Assembly: GCF_031987975.1 (NCBI RefSeq)
Contig: NZ_DALZYX010000013.1
Span: 15,196-79,195, forward strand
From: Pseudescherichia sp031987975
GTDB lineage: Bacteria > Pseudomonadota > Gammaproteobacteria > Enterobacterales > Enterobacteriaceae
Direction of reading: 5' to 3'
Length of the DNA: 64,000 nucleotides
Shown here one piece after another: positions 54,084 to 62,031 of this stretch. The notes below the pieces were generated by a model that did not search any database, was not told where the DNA came from, and was given only the letters and a program-made list of their open reading frames with translations. A program made the translations under genes and the position numbers. Position 1 is the first letter of the stretch, and each line of letters begins with the position of its first letter.

Positions 54084-54659
54084 ATGAAGAAAACACAACT
54101 ACCGACGCTGCTCAGCGCGCTATTGATGCTGATAGGGGGTTCACAGGCAAGCGCGGCTGGCACCAACCTCGACGTGACCTTCACGGCAACGCTGCGTGAG
54201 GTCACCTGCGATATGAGAATTGAAGGCGGCACCGGCGACGGTACTGATAACACCATACCTGTCGGCACCGACGGTAAAATCAACGTGATGGATATTATTA
54301 GCGGATCCGACGCCGCGAGCAGCCATTTCACACTGAGAATTATTGAGTGCCCGAATAGCCTGGTGACGCTGAAGACGACGATAACGGGTTCCGCCTCCAG
54401 CTATGTTAAAACCGCAATAGCGAATAACGCCACGACGAATAAAGCAGATTACACCGGCGTCACCCTTGCCCGCGTCTCCGCGCCGGATGCCCCCTTTGAA
54501 ATTAACGCCACCGACGATAGCAAAAGCCTGGTCTGGACAGCGACGGAGATCGCTAACCTGGAGGTGCCGCTGATCGCCCGTCTGGTTGAAACCCAGCCGG
54601 GTAAGGCCATGGGAGGCAACTTTAGCGCCGTGGCCACCTTTAATTTTGAATACCAATAA
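54084..54659 (+). CDS. Minor fimbrial subunit 1
   Basis: A pilin-domain protein of 191 residues with signal peptide MKKTQLPTLLSALLMLIGGS... cleaved after SASA. The mature part starts GTNLDVTFTATLREVTCDM. It has one cysteine near the N terminus and one at RIIECPN, and ends FSAVATFNFEYQ with the penultimate tyrosine of donor-strand pilins. It starts 24 bases after the usher. By position it is comparable to YadM, a tip or adaptor subunit. Confidence 0.85.
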   Translation: MKKTQLPTLLSALLMLIGGSQASAAGTNLDVTFTATLREVTCDMRIEGGTGDGTDNTIPVGTDGKINVMDIISGSDAASSHFTLRIIECPNSLVTLKTTITGSASSYVKTAIANNATTNKADYTGVTLARVSAPDAPFEINATDDSKSLVWTATEIANLEVPLIARLVETQPGKAMGGNFSAVATFNFEYQ

Positions 54660-54675
54660 GCGGAGGGATACGCAT

Positions 54676-55221
54676 ATGAAAATGAGATTGCCCATACTGC
54701 ATGGGCTGGCTGTTGCCGCGGGACTCTTTTCTACTGCCGTCAGTGCCATTACCGGTACGACCAGCCTGAGGGCAACGTTTATCTCGACGATAGAGGCCGG
54801 TACCTGCACGGCGCAGGTTCAGGACGTGACCGGGAAGCCTGTTTCCACTCTCGCCTTTGGTGATGTCTACAAATCTGACCTGACGGCCAAAAGCCGTAGC
54901 GAGCCGTTTAGCGTCGCCTTTACCGCTTGCTCAGGCGTAAAGAGCGCCACGGTTCAGGTACAAAAAGGGACCGGGGGCAGCTGCGCCGGCGACGCCTTTG
55001 ATGCAAGCCATGCCGCAGCGTTTGAAGTCTGGCACGGCACGGCGGGCGGCGGCACCCTGCTGAGCTGTAACGCTCCTGCAAACCAGAGCGTTACCATCAG
55101 CAGCGGAGCCGGCAAGCTTGATTTAGCCGCGCGGATTGTCATCGCTAATGGTAAAGCCATCAGCGACGTCACGACGGGCAACGTCAGCGCGCCGGTCACG
55201 CTCGTGGTGACCTATCAGTAG
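54676..55221 (+). CDS. Minor fimbrial subunit 2
   Basis: A 181-residue pilin-like protein. The start is ATG 54676 after GGAGGG; the longer frame overlaps the previous gene and has no signal peptide. The signal MKMRLPILHGLAVAAGLFST is followed by ITGTTSLRATFIS. It has four cysteines instead of two (EAGTCTA, FTACSG, GGSCAGD, LLSCNAP), suggesting a second disulfide. It ends APVTLVVTYQ with the typical final strand. Position is comparable to YadL. Confidence 0.85.
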   Translation: MKMRLPILHGLAVAAGLFSTAVSAITGTTSLRATFISTIEAGTCTAQVQDVTGKPVSTLAFGDVYKSDLTAKSRSEPFSVAFTACSGVKSATVQVQKGTGGSCAGDAFDASHAAAFEVWHGTAGGGTLLSCNAPANQSVTISSGAGKLDLAARIVIANGKAISDVTTGNVSAPVTLVVTYQ

Positions 55222-55242
55222 TCACGGGCAAGGAGAGACGCG

Positions 55243-55845
55243 GTGCCGTATCCTAAACAAAAAAAACTTACGCTATTAATCAACCTGTTCGCCCTGCCCC
55301 CCTGGCTCTGGGCTGCGCCATGCCTCTCCGCCGGGGTGGGCATCGATCTAACTCTCAATGCCACCCTTGTAGATAATACCTGTCAGGTTTCCATTCCTGA
55401 TGACGGCCTGGTGCATCTGCCCACAGTGAGTAAATACTGGTTTTACAACGCGGACGGCAGCAGCCGCCTACAACCGACGGATGCAGCCTCCGGCACGCTA
55501 TTTACTGTCCGGGTAGAGAGCTGTGTGGGCGACAGCGCAGCCATTAAAACAATCGATTTTAGCTTTCAGCCGCAAACGAAACAGTGGCCCACCGCCAGCC
55601 GTCAGGTCTTTATTAATGAAACCTCCGCAGCCGAGGGCGGCGCAGCCAATACCGGGGTGGTGATTTTTTCACAGGCGTTAAACAGCAACGTCCTCAATTC
55701 GGACGGCACCTCCAGCGTTATCCTGGCTGCCGGAACGGAGGGCGGGACAAAGGAGTACAGCTTCTATGCGCGCCTGCAAAACACGGGCACGGTTCAGGCC
55801 GGAAAAGTCACCAGCCGGGTTATCGTCAGCGCCACTTATAACTAG
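55243..55845 (+). CDS. Minor fimbrial subunit 3
   Basis: A 200-residue pilin-like protein starting at GTG 55243, with AAGGAGAG at 6-13 bases upstream. The signal peptide has a charged start (MPYPKQKKLTLLINLF) and a W- and P-rich core ending near PCLSA. The mature part has VDNTCQVSI and VESCVGD cysteines and ends SRVIVSATYN with the penultimate tyrosine. Position is comparable to YadK. Confidence 0.85.
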   Translation: MPYPKQKKLTLLINLFALPPWLWAAPCLSAGVGIDLTLNATLVDNTCQVSIPDDGLVHLPTVSKYWFYNADGSSRLQPTDAASGTLFTVRVESCVGDSAAIKTIDFSFQPQTKQWPTASRQVFINETSAAEGGAANTGVVIFSQALNSNVLNSDGTSSVILAAGTEGGTKEYSFYARLQNTGTVQAGKVTSRVIVSATYN

Positions 55846-55865
55846 GATATCAAAGGAAAGGATCC

Positions 55866-56957
55866 ATGAAACAAACAGGACGTTTTATCTATGCCGGAAA
55901 GCTACTGGTAGCTGGGCTACTGCTGGTTCACGGAAAGGCCTGGGCAGAGTGCCATTTTGGCGAGTACGGTGAGGGCGGCACCTCCACTATCGTCAATACT
56001 GCGGCCAGCACGCCGCTCTATTTTATCAGCGGCAGCCAGTTCTACTCTGGCAGTCAATTTATTCCCCTGGGCGGGCCTTATGATGCTCAGCTCTCTCCTG
56101 AACTATGGTCAAGGTGCGATCACGGCGACGAGGGCGAGCAGATGTCAAATATCACCTACGACGCGTTCAATAACCAAGATGAGGGCAACGCAGTTTGGCC
56201 AACCAACGTCGAGGGGATCTATTATGCCGTACGCATCTACAGCGATTTGAGCGCAGGCTCCTATTTCCGCTGGAGTGATGGCAAGTGGATGGATTTAGGG
56301 GTGTCAGGCTCCGGAAGTACCAATAACTGGCGGGCGCAGATTAAGCTTTATCAAAAGGCGCAGTTTATGGCGAACTTCACCGGCGTAACCCACATTACGC
56401 CAAAAGAGGCAAAAAAAATCGGCGGGATGTCCATCGGCGGCCATACCGACAGCGATAACCAGCCCTGGTGGTTTCAGGTGACAACCTCAACGTTTAGCAT
56501 TCCTGTTGTGGCGGCAACCTGCCAGGCGGCAGTAGCAGATGATGATAATAACATCGATTTCGGCGAGGTAATGTTCTCGAACGCGCGGGAGAACTACCTC
56601 CCCAGCCGAGCCTTTAACATTCAGCTTAGGGGCTGTAATAATGTCCTGGCGCTAAAATATAAGGTCTCCGCCAATAAAACGGTCTCGACCAGCGACGGCG
56701 TGGCGTTGGCAAATACCCTCACCTCAGGAGCGGCAGAGGGTGTTGCCGTCATGATCAGGCAGGAATTTAACGCCGACCGCAGCGGGCACGGTGAGCCATT
56801 TATCAATGACCCTGAATTTATCACTGTATATTTAGACAAGGTTGGCACTGGCGTGACGACAATCCTGAACTTTACGGCCTGGCTAACGCCTACCGGACAA
56901 AAATTACAGCCCGGCAATTTTAAGGCAGTTAGCACCTTTACCATTAATTACTACTAG
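55866..56957 (+). CDS. Two-domain tip adhesin of the fimbrial operon
   Basis: Last and largest subunit gene, 363 residues. The signal peptide ends GKAWA before ECHFGEYGEGG. Residues about 28-215 form a receptor-binding domain unlike the pilins, with a cysteine pair (C29 and WSRCDHG), many aromatic residues and repeated GSQF. Residues about 220-363 form a pilin domain with two cysteines (AATCQAAV and RGCNNV) ending AVSTFTINYY. This two-domain layout is that of tip adhesins such as FimH or YadC. The receptor cannot be predicted from the sequence. It converges on yadE with only 7 bases between, and no terminator is seen. Confidence 0.88.
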   Translation: MKQTGRFIYAGKLLVAGLLLVHGKAWAECHFGEYGEGGTSTIVNTAASTPLYFISGSQFYSGSQFIPLGGPYDAQLSPELWSRCDHGDEGEQMSNITYDAFNNQDEGNAVWPTNVEGIYYAVRIYSDLSAGSYFRWSDGKWMDLGVSGSGSTNNWRAQIKLYQKAQFMANFTGVTHITPKEAKKIGGMSIGGHTDSDNQPWWFQVTTSTFSIPVVAATCQAAVADDDNNIDFGEVMFSNARENYLPSRAFNIQLRGCNNVLALKYKVSANKTVSTSDGVALANTLTSGAAEGVAVMIRQEFNADRSGHGEPFINDPEFITVYLDKVGTGVTTILNFTAWLTPTGQKLQPGNFKAVSTFTINYY

Positions 56958-56964
56958 TTCACCT

Positions 56965-58203
56965 CTATGGCTGGTTGCCGACCAGCCGAGCCATTGTCTC
57001 TAACGAATCCGTTCGTAAGATATAGAGTCGCTTCAGGAGGAACGGATTATCTCCCGGCTTCACCTTCCCCTTTACCGTCGTCACCGCCATATGAAAACCG
57101 GCATCCCGCGCAGCCTCTATCGCTTTTTCGTTATAGCCGCCAAAGGGATAAGAGAGATAGTCCACGTGCGGGTTAAACTGCGATAGCGCCCGGCGCGAGT
57201 GGACAAAATCGAACTCGATAATGTGATAGCTGCGGCTAAGCAGAATGGGATGGTGAGTGGTATCCACCCGGTGTAGAAAGTGAGTATGCGACTGGATATC
57301 AAACACGTCCTGAATGCCCCGCAGCTCGGAGATGCTCATAAACTGTAGCGATGTCGGGTCCCAGCGCTGCGGATAAGCCTTGATGCGCGACGAGATGGTG
57401 AACGAGGTCGCCTTGAAGCCGTACTGCTTGAGGATCGGGTAAGCGTAGCGGCTGATCGATTTCAGCCCATCGTCAAAGGTGATCACCACCGCCCGAGCCG
57501 GAAGGTTAAGCCGGTTCTTCAGGTAGCCCTCCAGCTGATACATCGTCAGGGTGGTATAGCCGCGATCTCGCAGCCAGGTCATCTGGTTGCTGAACGCCCG
57601 CACCGAAGTGGTGGTTGAGGTGTGGCGGAAGCGGGTGTTCTCCTCATCGCGCAGGATGTGGTGATACGTCAGCACCGGAATGCCGTGGTCCTCCTGGGCA
57701 TCCAGGCTGCTGACATAGGCCAGCCGGTCACCGATGCGGATCTGAAACCAGGTCTGGTTCAGCCCGTCCCGCAGCTTGCCGACGATGGGGTAGCGCAGGT
57801 TCTCCGCCAGCATGCCGAAAGGGACGCTTCTGACATTAGGCCCGCTATAGAGCGGCGTCGCTTTCGAGGTAATCAGGTTCTGGTTGCTCAGCGGCTTGTT
57901 GAGATCCCCCAGCCGATCCTGCACCCGTTTTTTACCGCGCACCGGCTCCAGATGGCCCTTATCGATAAACGCCTGGCCAAAGCCGAAGTGAAAGGCGCTG
58001 TAATCCCCTTCCCCACTCGCCACCGCGATAATCTGTCCCGCATGTAGATAGCCGACGTTAATCACCTTACCGCCAATCTGCGCCCAGATAACGGCGGCTT
58101 CAGTGGTCTGCATATAGCGCGCCGGGGCGTCCTGCTCCAGCAGGCGGGCGGAAGCGGCGCTGCTCCATGCCAGGAGCAGCGCCAGCAGGAAACGCATAAG
58201 CAT
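56965..58203 (-). CDS. yadE: Polysaccharide deacetylase family protein YadE
   Basis: Exported carbohydrate esterase of family 4 (NodB fold) with unknown substrate. The 412-residue product has a signal peptide MLMRFLLALLLAWSSAASA and no lipobox. Residues about 100-170 look like an SH3-type domain (ATPLYSGPNVRSVPFGML). The NodB domain (about 175-400) has the metal and base motif VVITFDDGLKS, a histidine cluster QSHTHFLHR and LSYPFGGYNEKA. It keeps the E. coli position next to the pan genes and yadHG. Activity is inferred only from the family. Confidence 0.9.
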   Translation of the reverse strand: MLMRFLLALLLAWSSAASARLLEQDAPARYMQTTEAAVIWAQIGGKVINVGYLHAGQIIAVASGEGDYSAFHFGFGQAFIDKGHLEPVRGKKRVQDRLGDLNKPLSNQNLITSKATPLYSGPNVRSVPFGMLAENLRYPIVGKLRDGLNQTWFQIRIGDRLAYVSSLDAQEDHGIPVLTYHHILRDEENTRFRHTSTTTSVRAFSNQMTWLRDRGYTTLTMYQLEGYLKNRLNLPARAVVITFDDGLKSISRYAYPILKQYGFKATSFTISSRIKAYPQRWDPTSLQFMSISELRGIQDVFDIQSHTHFLHRVDTTHHPILLSRSYHIIEFDFVHSRRALSQFNPHVDYLSYPFGGYNEKAIEAARDAGFHMAVTTVKGKVKPGDNPFLLKRLYILRTDSLETMARLVGNQP

Positions 58204-58208
58204 GAGGA

Positions 58209-58979
58209 TTAGCTACGTAGGCCGCGTCCACGCTGGATCAGGTACCAGCACAGCAGGTAAAACGCGACGATAAACACCGCCAGCACGCCGATGGTCATCA
58301 CCAGCGGCACGTCAATGATACCGAGGAAGCCAAAGCGGAAGCCGCTGATCATGTAGACGATGGGATTGAGGTGCGACAGCGCTTGCCAGAACGGCGGCAG
58401 CAGGGTCAGCGAATAAAACACCCCGCCGAGGTAGGTCAGCGGCGTCAGCACGAAGGTCGGTATCAGGCTAATATCGTCAAAGGTTTTCGCAAATACCGCG
58501 TTCAGCAGGCCCGCCAGTGAAAAGAGGATCGCCGTCAGCAGCAGCGTCAGGCCGACAAACAGCCATGAATGCACCTGGAACGGCACAAAGAAGAGCGATA
58601 CCGCTGTGACCAGCACCCCAACGCATAGCCCGCGCGCTACGCCGCCACCGACGTAGCCAGCAATAATTACGTGCGTCGGCACCGGCGCGACCAGCAGCTC
58701 CTCAATATTGCGCTGGAACTTAGCGCTGAAGAACGACGAGGCCACGTTGGCGTAGGCGTTAGTGATCACCGCCATCATGATCAGGCCGGGAACGATAAAC
58801 TGCATGTAGGTGAAGCCGTGCATCTCACCAATTCGCGATCCGATCAGGTTCCCGAAGATGATAAAGTAGAGGGTCATGGTGATCACTGGCGGAACCAGGG
58901 TCTGGATCCAGATGCGCATAAAACGCTGGATCTCTTTGTGCCAGATACTTTTTAGCGCGACCCAGTAGAGCTGCATCAT
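58209..58979 (-). CDS. yadH: ABC-2 type transporter permease YadH
   Basis: Membrane partner of YadG; the exported substrate is unknown. The 256-residue protein has six hydrophobic spans and the ABC-2 motif LTPLTYLGGVFYSLTLLPPF near residue 185. It is close to identical to E. coli YadH in length and pattern. Its ATG overlaps the yadG stop by 4 bases, so the two are coupled. Confidence 0.95.
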   Translation of the reverse strand: MMQLYWVALKSIWHKEIQRFMRIWIQTLVPPVITMTLYFIIFGNLIGSRIGEMHGFTYMQFIVPGLIMMAVITNAYANVASSFFSAKFQRNIEELLVAPVPTHVIIAGYVGGGVARGLCVGVLVTAVSLFFVPFQVHSWLFVGLTLLLTAILFSLAGLLNAVFAKTFDDISLIPTFVLTPLTYLGGVFYSLTLLPPFWQALSHLNPIVYMISGFRFGFLGIIDVPLVMTIGVLAVFIVAFYLLCWYLIQRGRGLRS

Positions 58980-59902
58980 GCGTGGTCTCCTTTTTTATTG
59001 TGTACCAGCGTGACAAACAGCTCTTCTAAACGGTTGGCTTTGTTACGCATGCTTAATACCTGAACGCCCTGGGCGCTCAGCTGGCTAAAGACGCTGTTAA
59101 TCCCCTGCTCGCGCAGCACCTCAACTTCCAGGGTTGAGGTATCCACCAGCCGGTACTGGTAACCTTCCAGCTTCGGCAGCGGGCTTTTCGGGGCCAGGTC
59201 AAGAATAAAGGTCTCTGATTTCAGCTTGGCCAGCAGCGACTTCATGGAGGTGTTCTCCACCAGCTCACCGTGCTGGATGATACCGATATTACGGCAGAGC
59301 ATCTCGGCCTCTTCCAGATAGTGGGTGGTTAAAATAATGGTCGTCCCCTGGGCATTCAAATCTTTCAGGAAGCCCCACATGGAGCGGCGCAGCTCAATAT
59401 CTACCCCGGCGGTTGGCTCGTCGAGGATCAGCAGCTTTGGCTCATGCATCAGCGCTCGGGCGATCATCAGACGGCGCTTCATACCGCCGGAGAGCATCCG
59501 TGCTTTTTCGTTACGTTTTTCCCACAGATCGAGCTGCTTAAGGTACTTTTCACTGCGGATCAGTGCATCTGAGCGCTCAACGCCGTAGTAGCCTGCCTGG
59601 TTAACAACGATCTGCTGCACGGTCTCAAAGGGGTTGAAGTTGAACTCCTGCGGCACCAGGCCAAGCTGGCGTTTGGCGTTCACCACGTCTTTTTGTAAGT
59701 CGTAGCCAAAGACGCTGACCCGTCCCGAGGTTTTATTTACCAGCGAGCTGACGATGCCGATAGTGGTCGATTTACCCGCACCGTTGGGTCCCAGAAGCGC
59801 GTAGAAGTCACCCGCTTCTACTTTTAAATCAATGCCGCGCAGCGCCTGAACGCCGCCCGGATAGGTTTTCTTAAGCTGCTCTAGCTCCAGTGCAATGGTC
59901 AT
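58976..59902 (-). CDS. yadG: ABC transporter ATPase YadG
   Basis: ATPase of an ABC-2 exporter with YadH. The 308-residue product shows Walker A GPNGAGKST near residue 39, the signature LSGGMKRR near 138, Walker B LLILDEPTAGVD near 158 and the switch histidine in TTHYLEEAE. The family resembles drug and polysaccharide exporters, but the substrate is not known. It diverges from can across a 108-base gap. Confidence 0.95.
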   Translation of the reverse strand: MTIALELEQLKKTYPGGVQALRGIDLKVEAGDFYALLGPNGAGKSTTIGIVSSLVNKTSGRVSVFGYDLQKDVVNAKRQLGLVPQEFNFNPFETVQQIVVNQAGYYGVERSDALIRSEKYLKQLDLWEKRNEKARMLSGGMKRRLMIARALMHEPKLLILDEPTAGVDIELRRSMWGFLKDLNAQGTTIILTTHYLEEAEMLCRNIGIIQHGELVENTSMKSLLAKLKSETFILDLAPKSPLPKLEGYQYRLVDTSTLEVEVLREQGINSVFSQLSAQGVQVLSMRNKANRLEELFVTLVHNKKGDHA

Positions 59903-60010
59903 GTCGTTTCGCTTACCTTGTTTTCTGACACTCTATGTGTGGTTTAAAATTAAATGGAGTTGACCTATATTAGCTCAACGCAATTACTTGGTTACAGGTC
60001 GTTAACCGCC

Positions 60011-60673
60011 ATGAAAGATATAGATACACTCATCAGTAACAATGCACTATGGTCAAAAATGCTGGTGGAAGAGGATCCCGGATTTTTTGAGACCCTGGCA
60101 AAAGCCCAGAAGCCACGCTTCCTGTGGATTGGCTGCTCTGACAGCCGCGTCCCCGCTGAGCGTCTGACCGGCCTGGAGCCGGGCGAGCTGTTTGTTCACC
60201 GTAACGTGGCCAACCTCGTTATCCACACCGATCTGAACTGCCTGTCGGTGGTGCAGTACGCGGTAGATGTGCTGGAAGTTGAACACATCATCATCTGCGG
60301 CCACTACGGCTGCGGCGGCGTGCAGGCAGCGGTTGAGAACCCGGAGCTGGGGCTGATCAACAACTGGCTGCTGCACATCCGTGACATCTGGCTCAAGCAC
60401 ACCCCGCTGCTGAGCGAAATGCCGGAAGAGCGTCGCCTCGACACCCTCTGCGAGCTGAACGTGATGGAGCAGGTCTATAACCTGGGCCACTCAACCATCA
60501 TGCAGTCGGCGTGGAAACGCGGGCAGAATGTCACTATCCACGGCTGGGCCTACGGTATTCACGACGGCCTGCTGCGCGATCTCGACGTAACCGCGACCAG
60601 CCGCGACACCCTTGAGAAGGGCTACCGCCAGGGCATCGCCAATATTAGCCAGAAGCATATTAATCACAAATAA
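60011..60673 (+). CDS. can: Carbonic anhydrase 2 (beta class)
   Basis: Interconverts CO2 and bicarbonate and is essential in air in E. coli. The start is ATG 60011 (MKDIDTLISNNALWSKM), giving 220 residues as in E. coli. A 19-codon longer frame exists but is not supported. The zinc ligands C42, D44, H98 and C101 are present (GCSDSR and CGHYGCGG). Two hairpins follow it. Confidence 0.97.
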   Translation: MKDIDTLISNNALWSKMLVEEDPGFFETLAKAQKPRFLWIGCSDSRVPAERLTGLEPGELFVHRNVANLVIHTDLNCLSVVQYAVDVLEVEHIIICGHYGCGGVQAAVENPELGLINNWLLHIRDIWLKHTPLLSEMPEERRLDTLCELNVMEQVYNLGHSTIMQSAWKRGQNVTIHGWAYGIHDGLLRDLDVTATSRDTLEKGYRQGIANISQKHINHK

Positions 60674-60692
60674 GCGTGCCGTAGCGGCACGC
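60674..60692 (+). terminator. Hairpin directly after can
   Basis: GCGTGCCG and CGGCACGC form a perfect 8-base stem with a 3-base loop, starting right after the can stop codon and followed by GTTTGT. It is a probable terminator, backed by the next hairpin. Confidence 0.6.
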
Positions 60693-60701
60693 GTTTGTCA
60701 G

Positions 60702-60735
60702 GCCCGGTAAAGCGTAATCGCTACCGGGCTTTTTT
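60702..60735 (+). terminator. REP-like terminator between can and hpt
   Basis: GCCCGGTAAAGCG and CGCTACCGGGC form a hairpin followed by six T. The outer GCCCGGT/ACCGGGC arms are the same as in the REP copies at 21544 and 28195. It ends against the 3' end of hpt and could act in both directions. Confidence 0.75.
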
Positions 60736-61276
60736 ACGCCTGCTCTTCCAGCGGCACGACTTTGCCCACGTAGGGCAGATGACGATAGCGCTGGGCATAG
60801 TCGATACCGTAACCCACCACAAACTCGTCCGGGATCGAGAAGCCAACAAACTCTACAGGCACCTCAACTTCACGGCGGGACGGTTTATCCAGCAGCGTAC
60901 AGATCGCCAGCGACTTCGGTTCGCGCAGGCTTAGGATCTCACGCACTTTAGAGAGGGTGTTACCGGAGTCGATAATATCTTCAACGATCAGCACATCTTT
61001 ACCGCGAATGTCCTCGTCCAGATCCTTGAGGATTTTCACATCGCGCGTAGTGGACATACCGCTGCCGTAGCTGGAGGCGGTCATAAAATCGACCTCGTGC
61101 GGAACCTGCACTTCGCGACAGAGATCGGCCATAAACATAAACGAGCCACGCAGCAGGCCTACCAGCACCATCTCGCTGCCGCTCTCCTGATAGCGTTCGG
61201 TGATTTGACGACCCAGTTCACTAATACGCGCTTTGATCTCCGCTTCCGGGATCATCACTTCAACAGTATGTTTCAT
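60734..61276 (-). CDS. hpt: Hypoxanthine phosphoribosyltransferase
   Basis: Purine salvage enzyme that makes IMP from hypoxanthine and PRPP. The start is ATG 61274-61276 (MKHTVEVMIPEAEIKARISE), giving 180 residues (E. coli 178-182). The longer open frame runs through the promoter. The PRPP-binding loop VLIVEDIIDSGNT is near residue 100 and GLLRGSFMFMADL near residue 40. In E. coli its other neighbour is gcd; here an AT-rich foreign-looking region follows. Confidence 0.97.
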   Translation of the reverse strand: MKHTVEVMIPEAEIKARISELGRQITERYQESGSEMVLVGLLRGSFMFMADLCREVQVPHEVDFMTASSYGSGMSTTRDVKILKDLDEDIRGKDVLIVEDIIDSGNTLSKVREILSLREPKSLAICTLLDKPSRREVEVPVEFVGFSIPDEFVVGYGIDYAQRYRHLPYVGKVVPLEEQA

Positions 61277-61412
61277 AAAACCGCAACCACTTGTTTTTAA
61301 AGATAAAATAAAAAACAATCGGGAGATGAGATAACATTGTGGCCACCCCGATTGGTAAGATTTTTTAGCACGACCGCGCACGCTTTCGCCAGCACGAGAA
61401 CAATAAGCAGCG

Positions 61413-61421
61413 ATTATACCA
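61413..61421 (-). promoter_or_regulatory. Extended -10 element of hpt
   Basis: On the minus strand TGGTATAAT (TATAAT at 61413-61418) is a perfect extended -10 about 137 bases before the hpt start. No good -35 is visible at 17 bases, which fits an extended -10 promoter. A perfect inverted repeat starts 4 bases upstream of it. Confidence 0.55.
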
Positions 61422-61424
61422 GCG

Positions 61425-61461
61425 CCCACGCCTGACAGCATCCCTATCTGTCAGGCGTGGG
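61425..61461. repeat. 14-base perfect inverted repeat upstream of hpt; gap 61277-61586
   Basis: CCCACGCCTGACAG (61425-61438) and CTGTCAGGCGTGGG (61448-61461) match over all 14 bases around a 9-base loop. It covers the -35 zone of hpt and marks the change from core sequence to the AT-rich region. It lacks a T run on either strand. The remainder of the 310-base gap (61462-61586) shows nothing I can identify. Confidence 0.8.
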
Positions 61462-61586
61462 GAGTTCGATCCGCGTGATGATGGAGTAAACGCAGCTTAT
61501 CTTAACAAGTTGCGCATCCTGGAGAATTAGTGAAGAAGTGCTATTGGGAGTACCTTTGGGAAAGGCTTTATTTAAATTAAACACAG

Positions 61587-62030
61587 TTACTTCTGATTAA
61601 TTAAATTATTATCCTTAAACACCCATGCATTATACTTTTTCTCGCCCGCTTCATTATAAATCATTATTTTAACCTGTTCACTGCCATTTTCAATTAAGAT
61701 TTTACCTGAGCAATAATCTATCGGATTATACGTCTTTATATTATCATCAGCGTCCATAGAAATAACTCTAATTGTTCCTGCCTCACATGAATTACCCATA
61801 GGTGCATCCTGAAACACCCAGACACCCGTCCATGAGTCTGGAAGAAGGGAATATGATGTCAAATAGGAAGGAGACTCATATTCGCAATCATGCTTAGAAA
61901 CAACCTTATGGTTGAATAATATTTCGCAATGATTTTCAACTTTTGTGGACTGAACAGTGGGCAAATCGAGGCTGTCAGAAATAGCATACAATGGAACAAG
62001 CGATAGCAATAAAATTATGTATTTATTCAT
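61587..62030 (-). CDS. Small exported protein, candidate immunity protein for the SLT-type hydrolase
   Basis: Not recognised as a named family. The 147-residue product has a signal peptide MNKYIILLLSLVPLYA, four further cysteines (NHCEIL, HDCEYE, NSCEAG, DYCSGK) that could form disulfides, and no membrane segment, so a periplasmic protein is likely. It starts 1 base after the stop of the hydrolase fragment upstream, on the same strand, and is AT-rich like its neighbour. The position after a cell-wall hydrolase suggests an immunity protein; this is inferred from arrangement only. Its frame is intact although the hydrolase frame is not. Confidence 0.65.
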   Translation of the reverse strand: MNKYIILLLSLVPLYAISDSLDLPTVQSTKVENHCEILFNHKVVSKHDCEYESPSYLTSYSLLPDSWTGVWVFQDAPMGNSCEAGTIRVISMDADDNIKTYNPIDYCSGKILIENGSEQVKIMIYNEAGEKKYNAWVFKDNNLINQK

Positions 62031-62031
62031 A

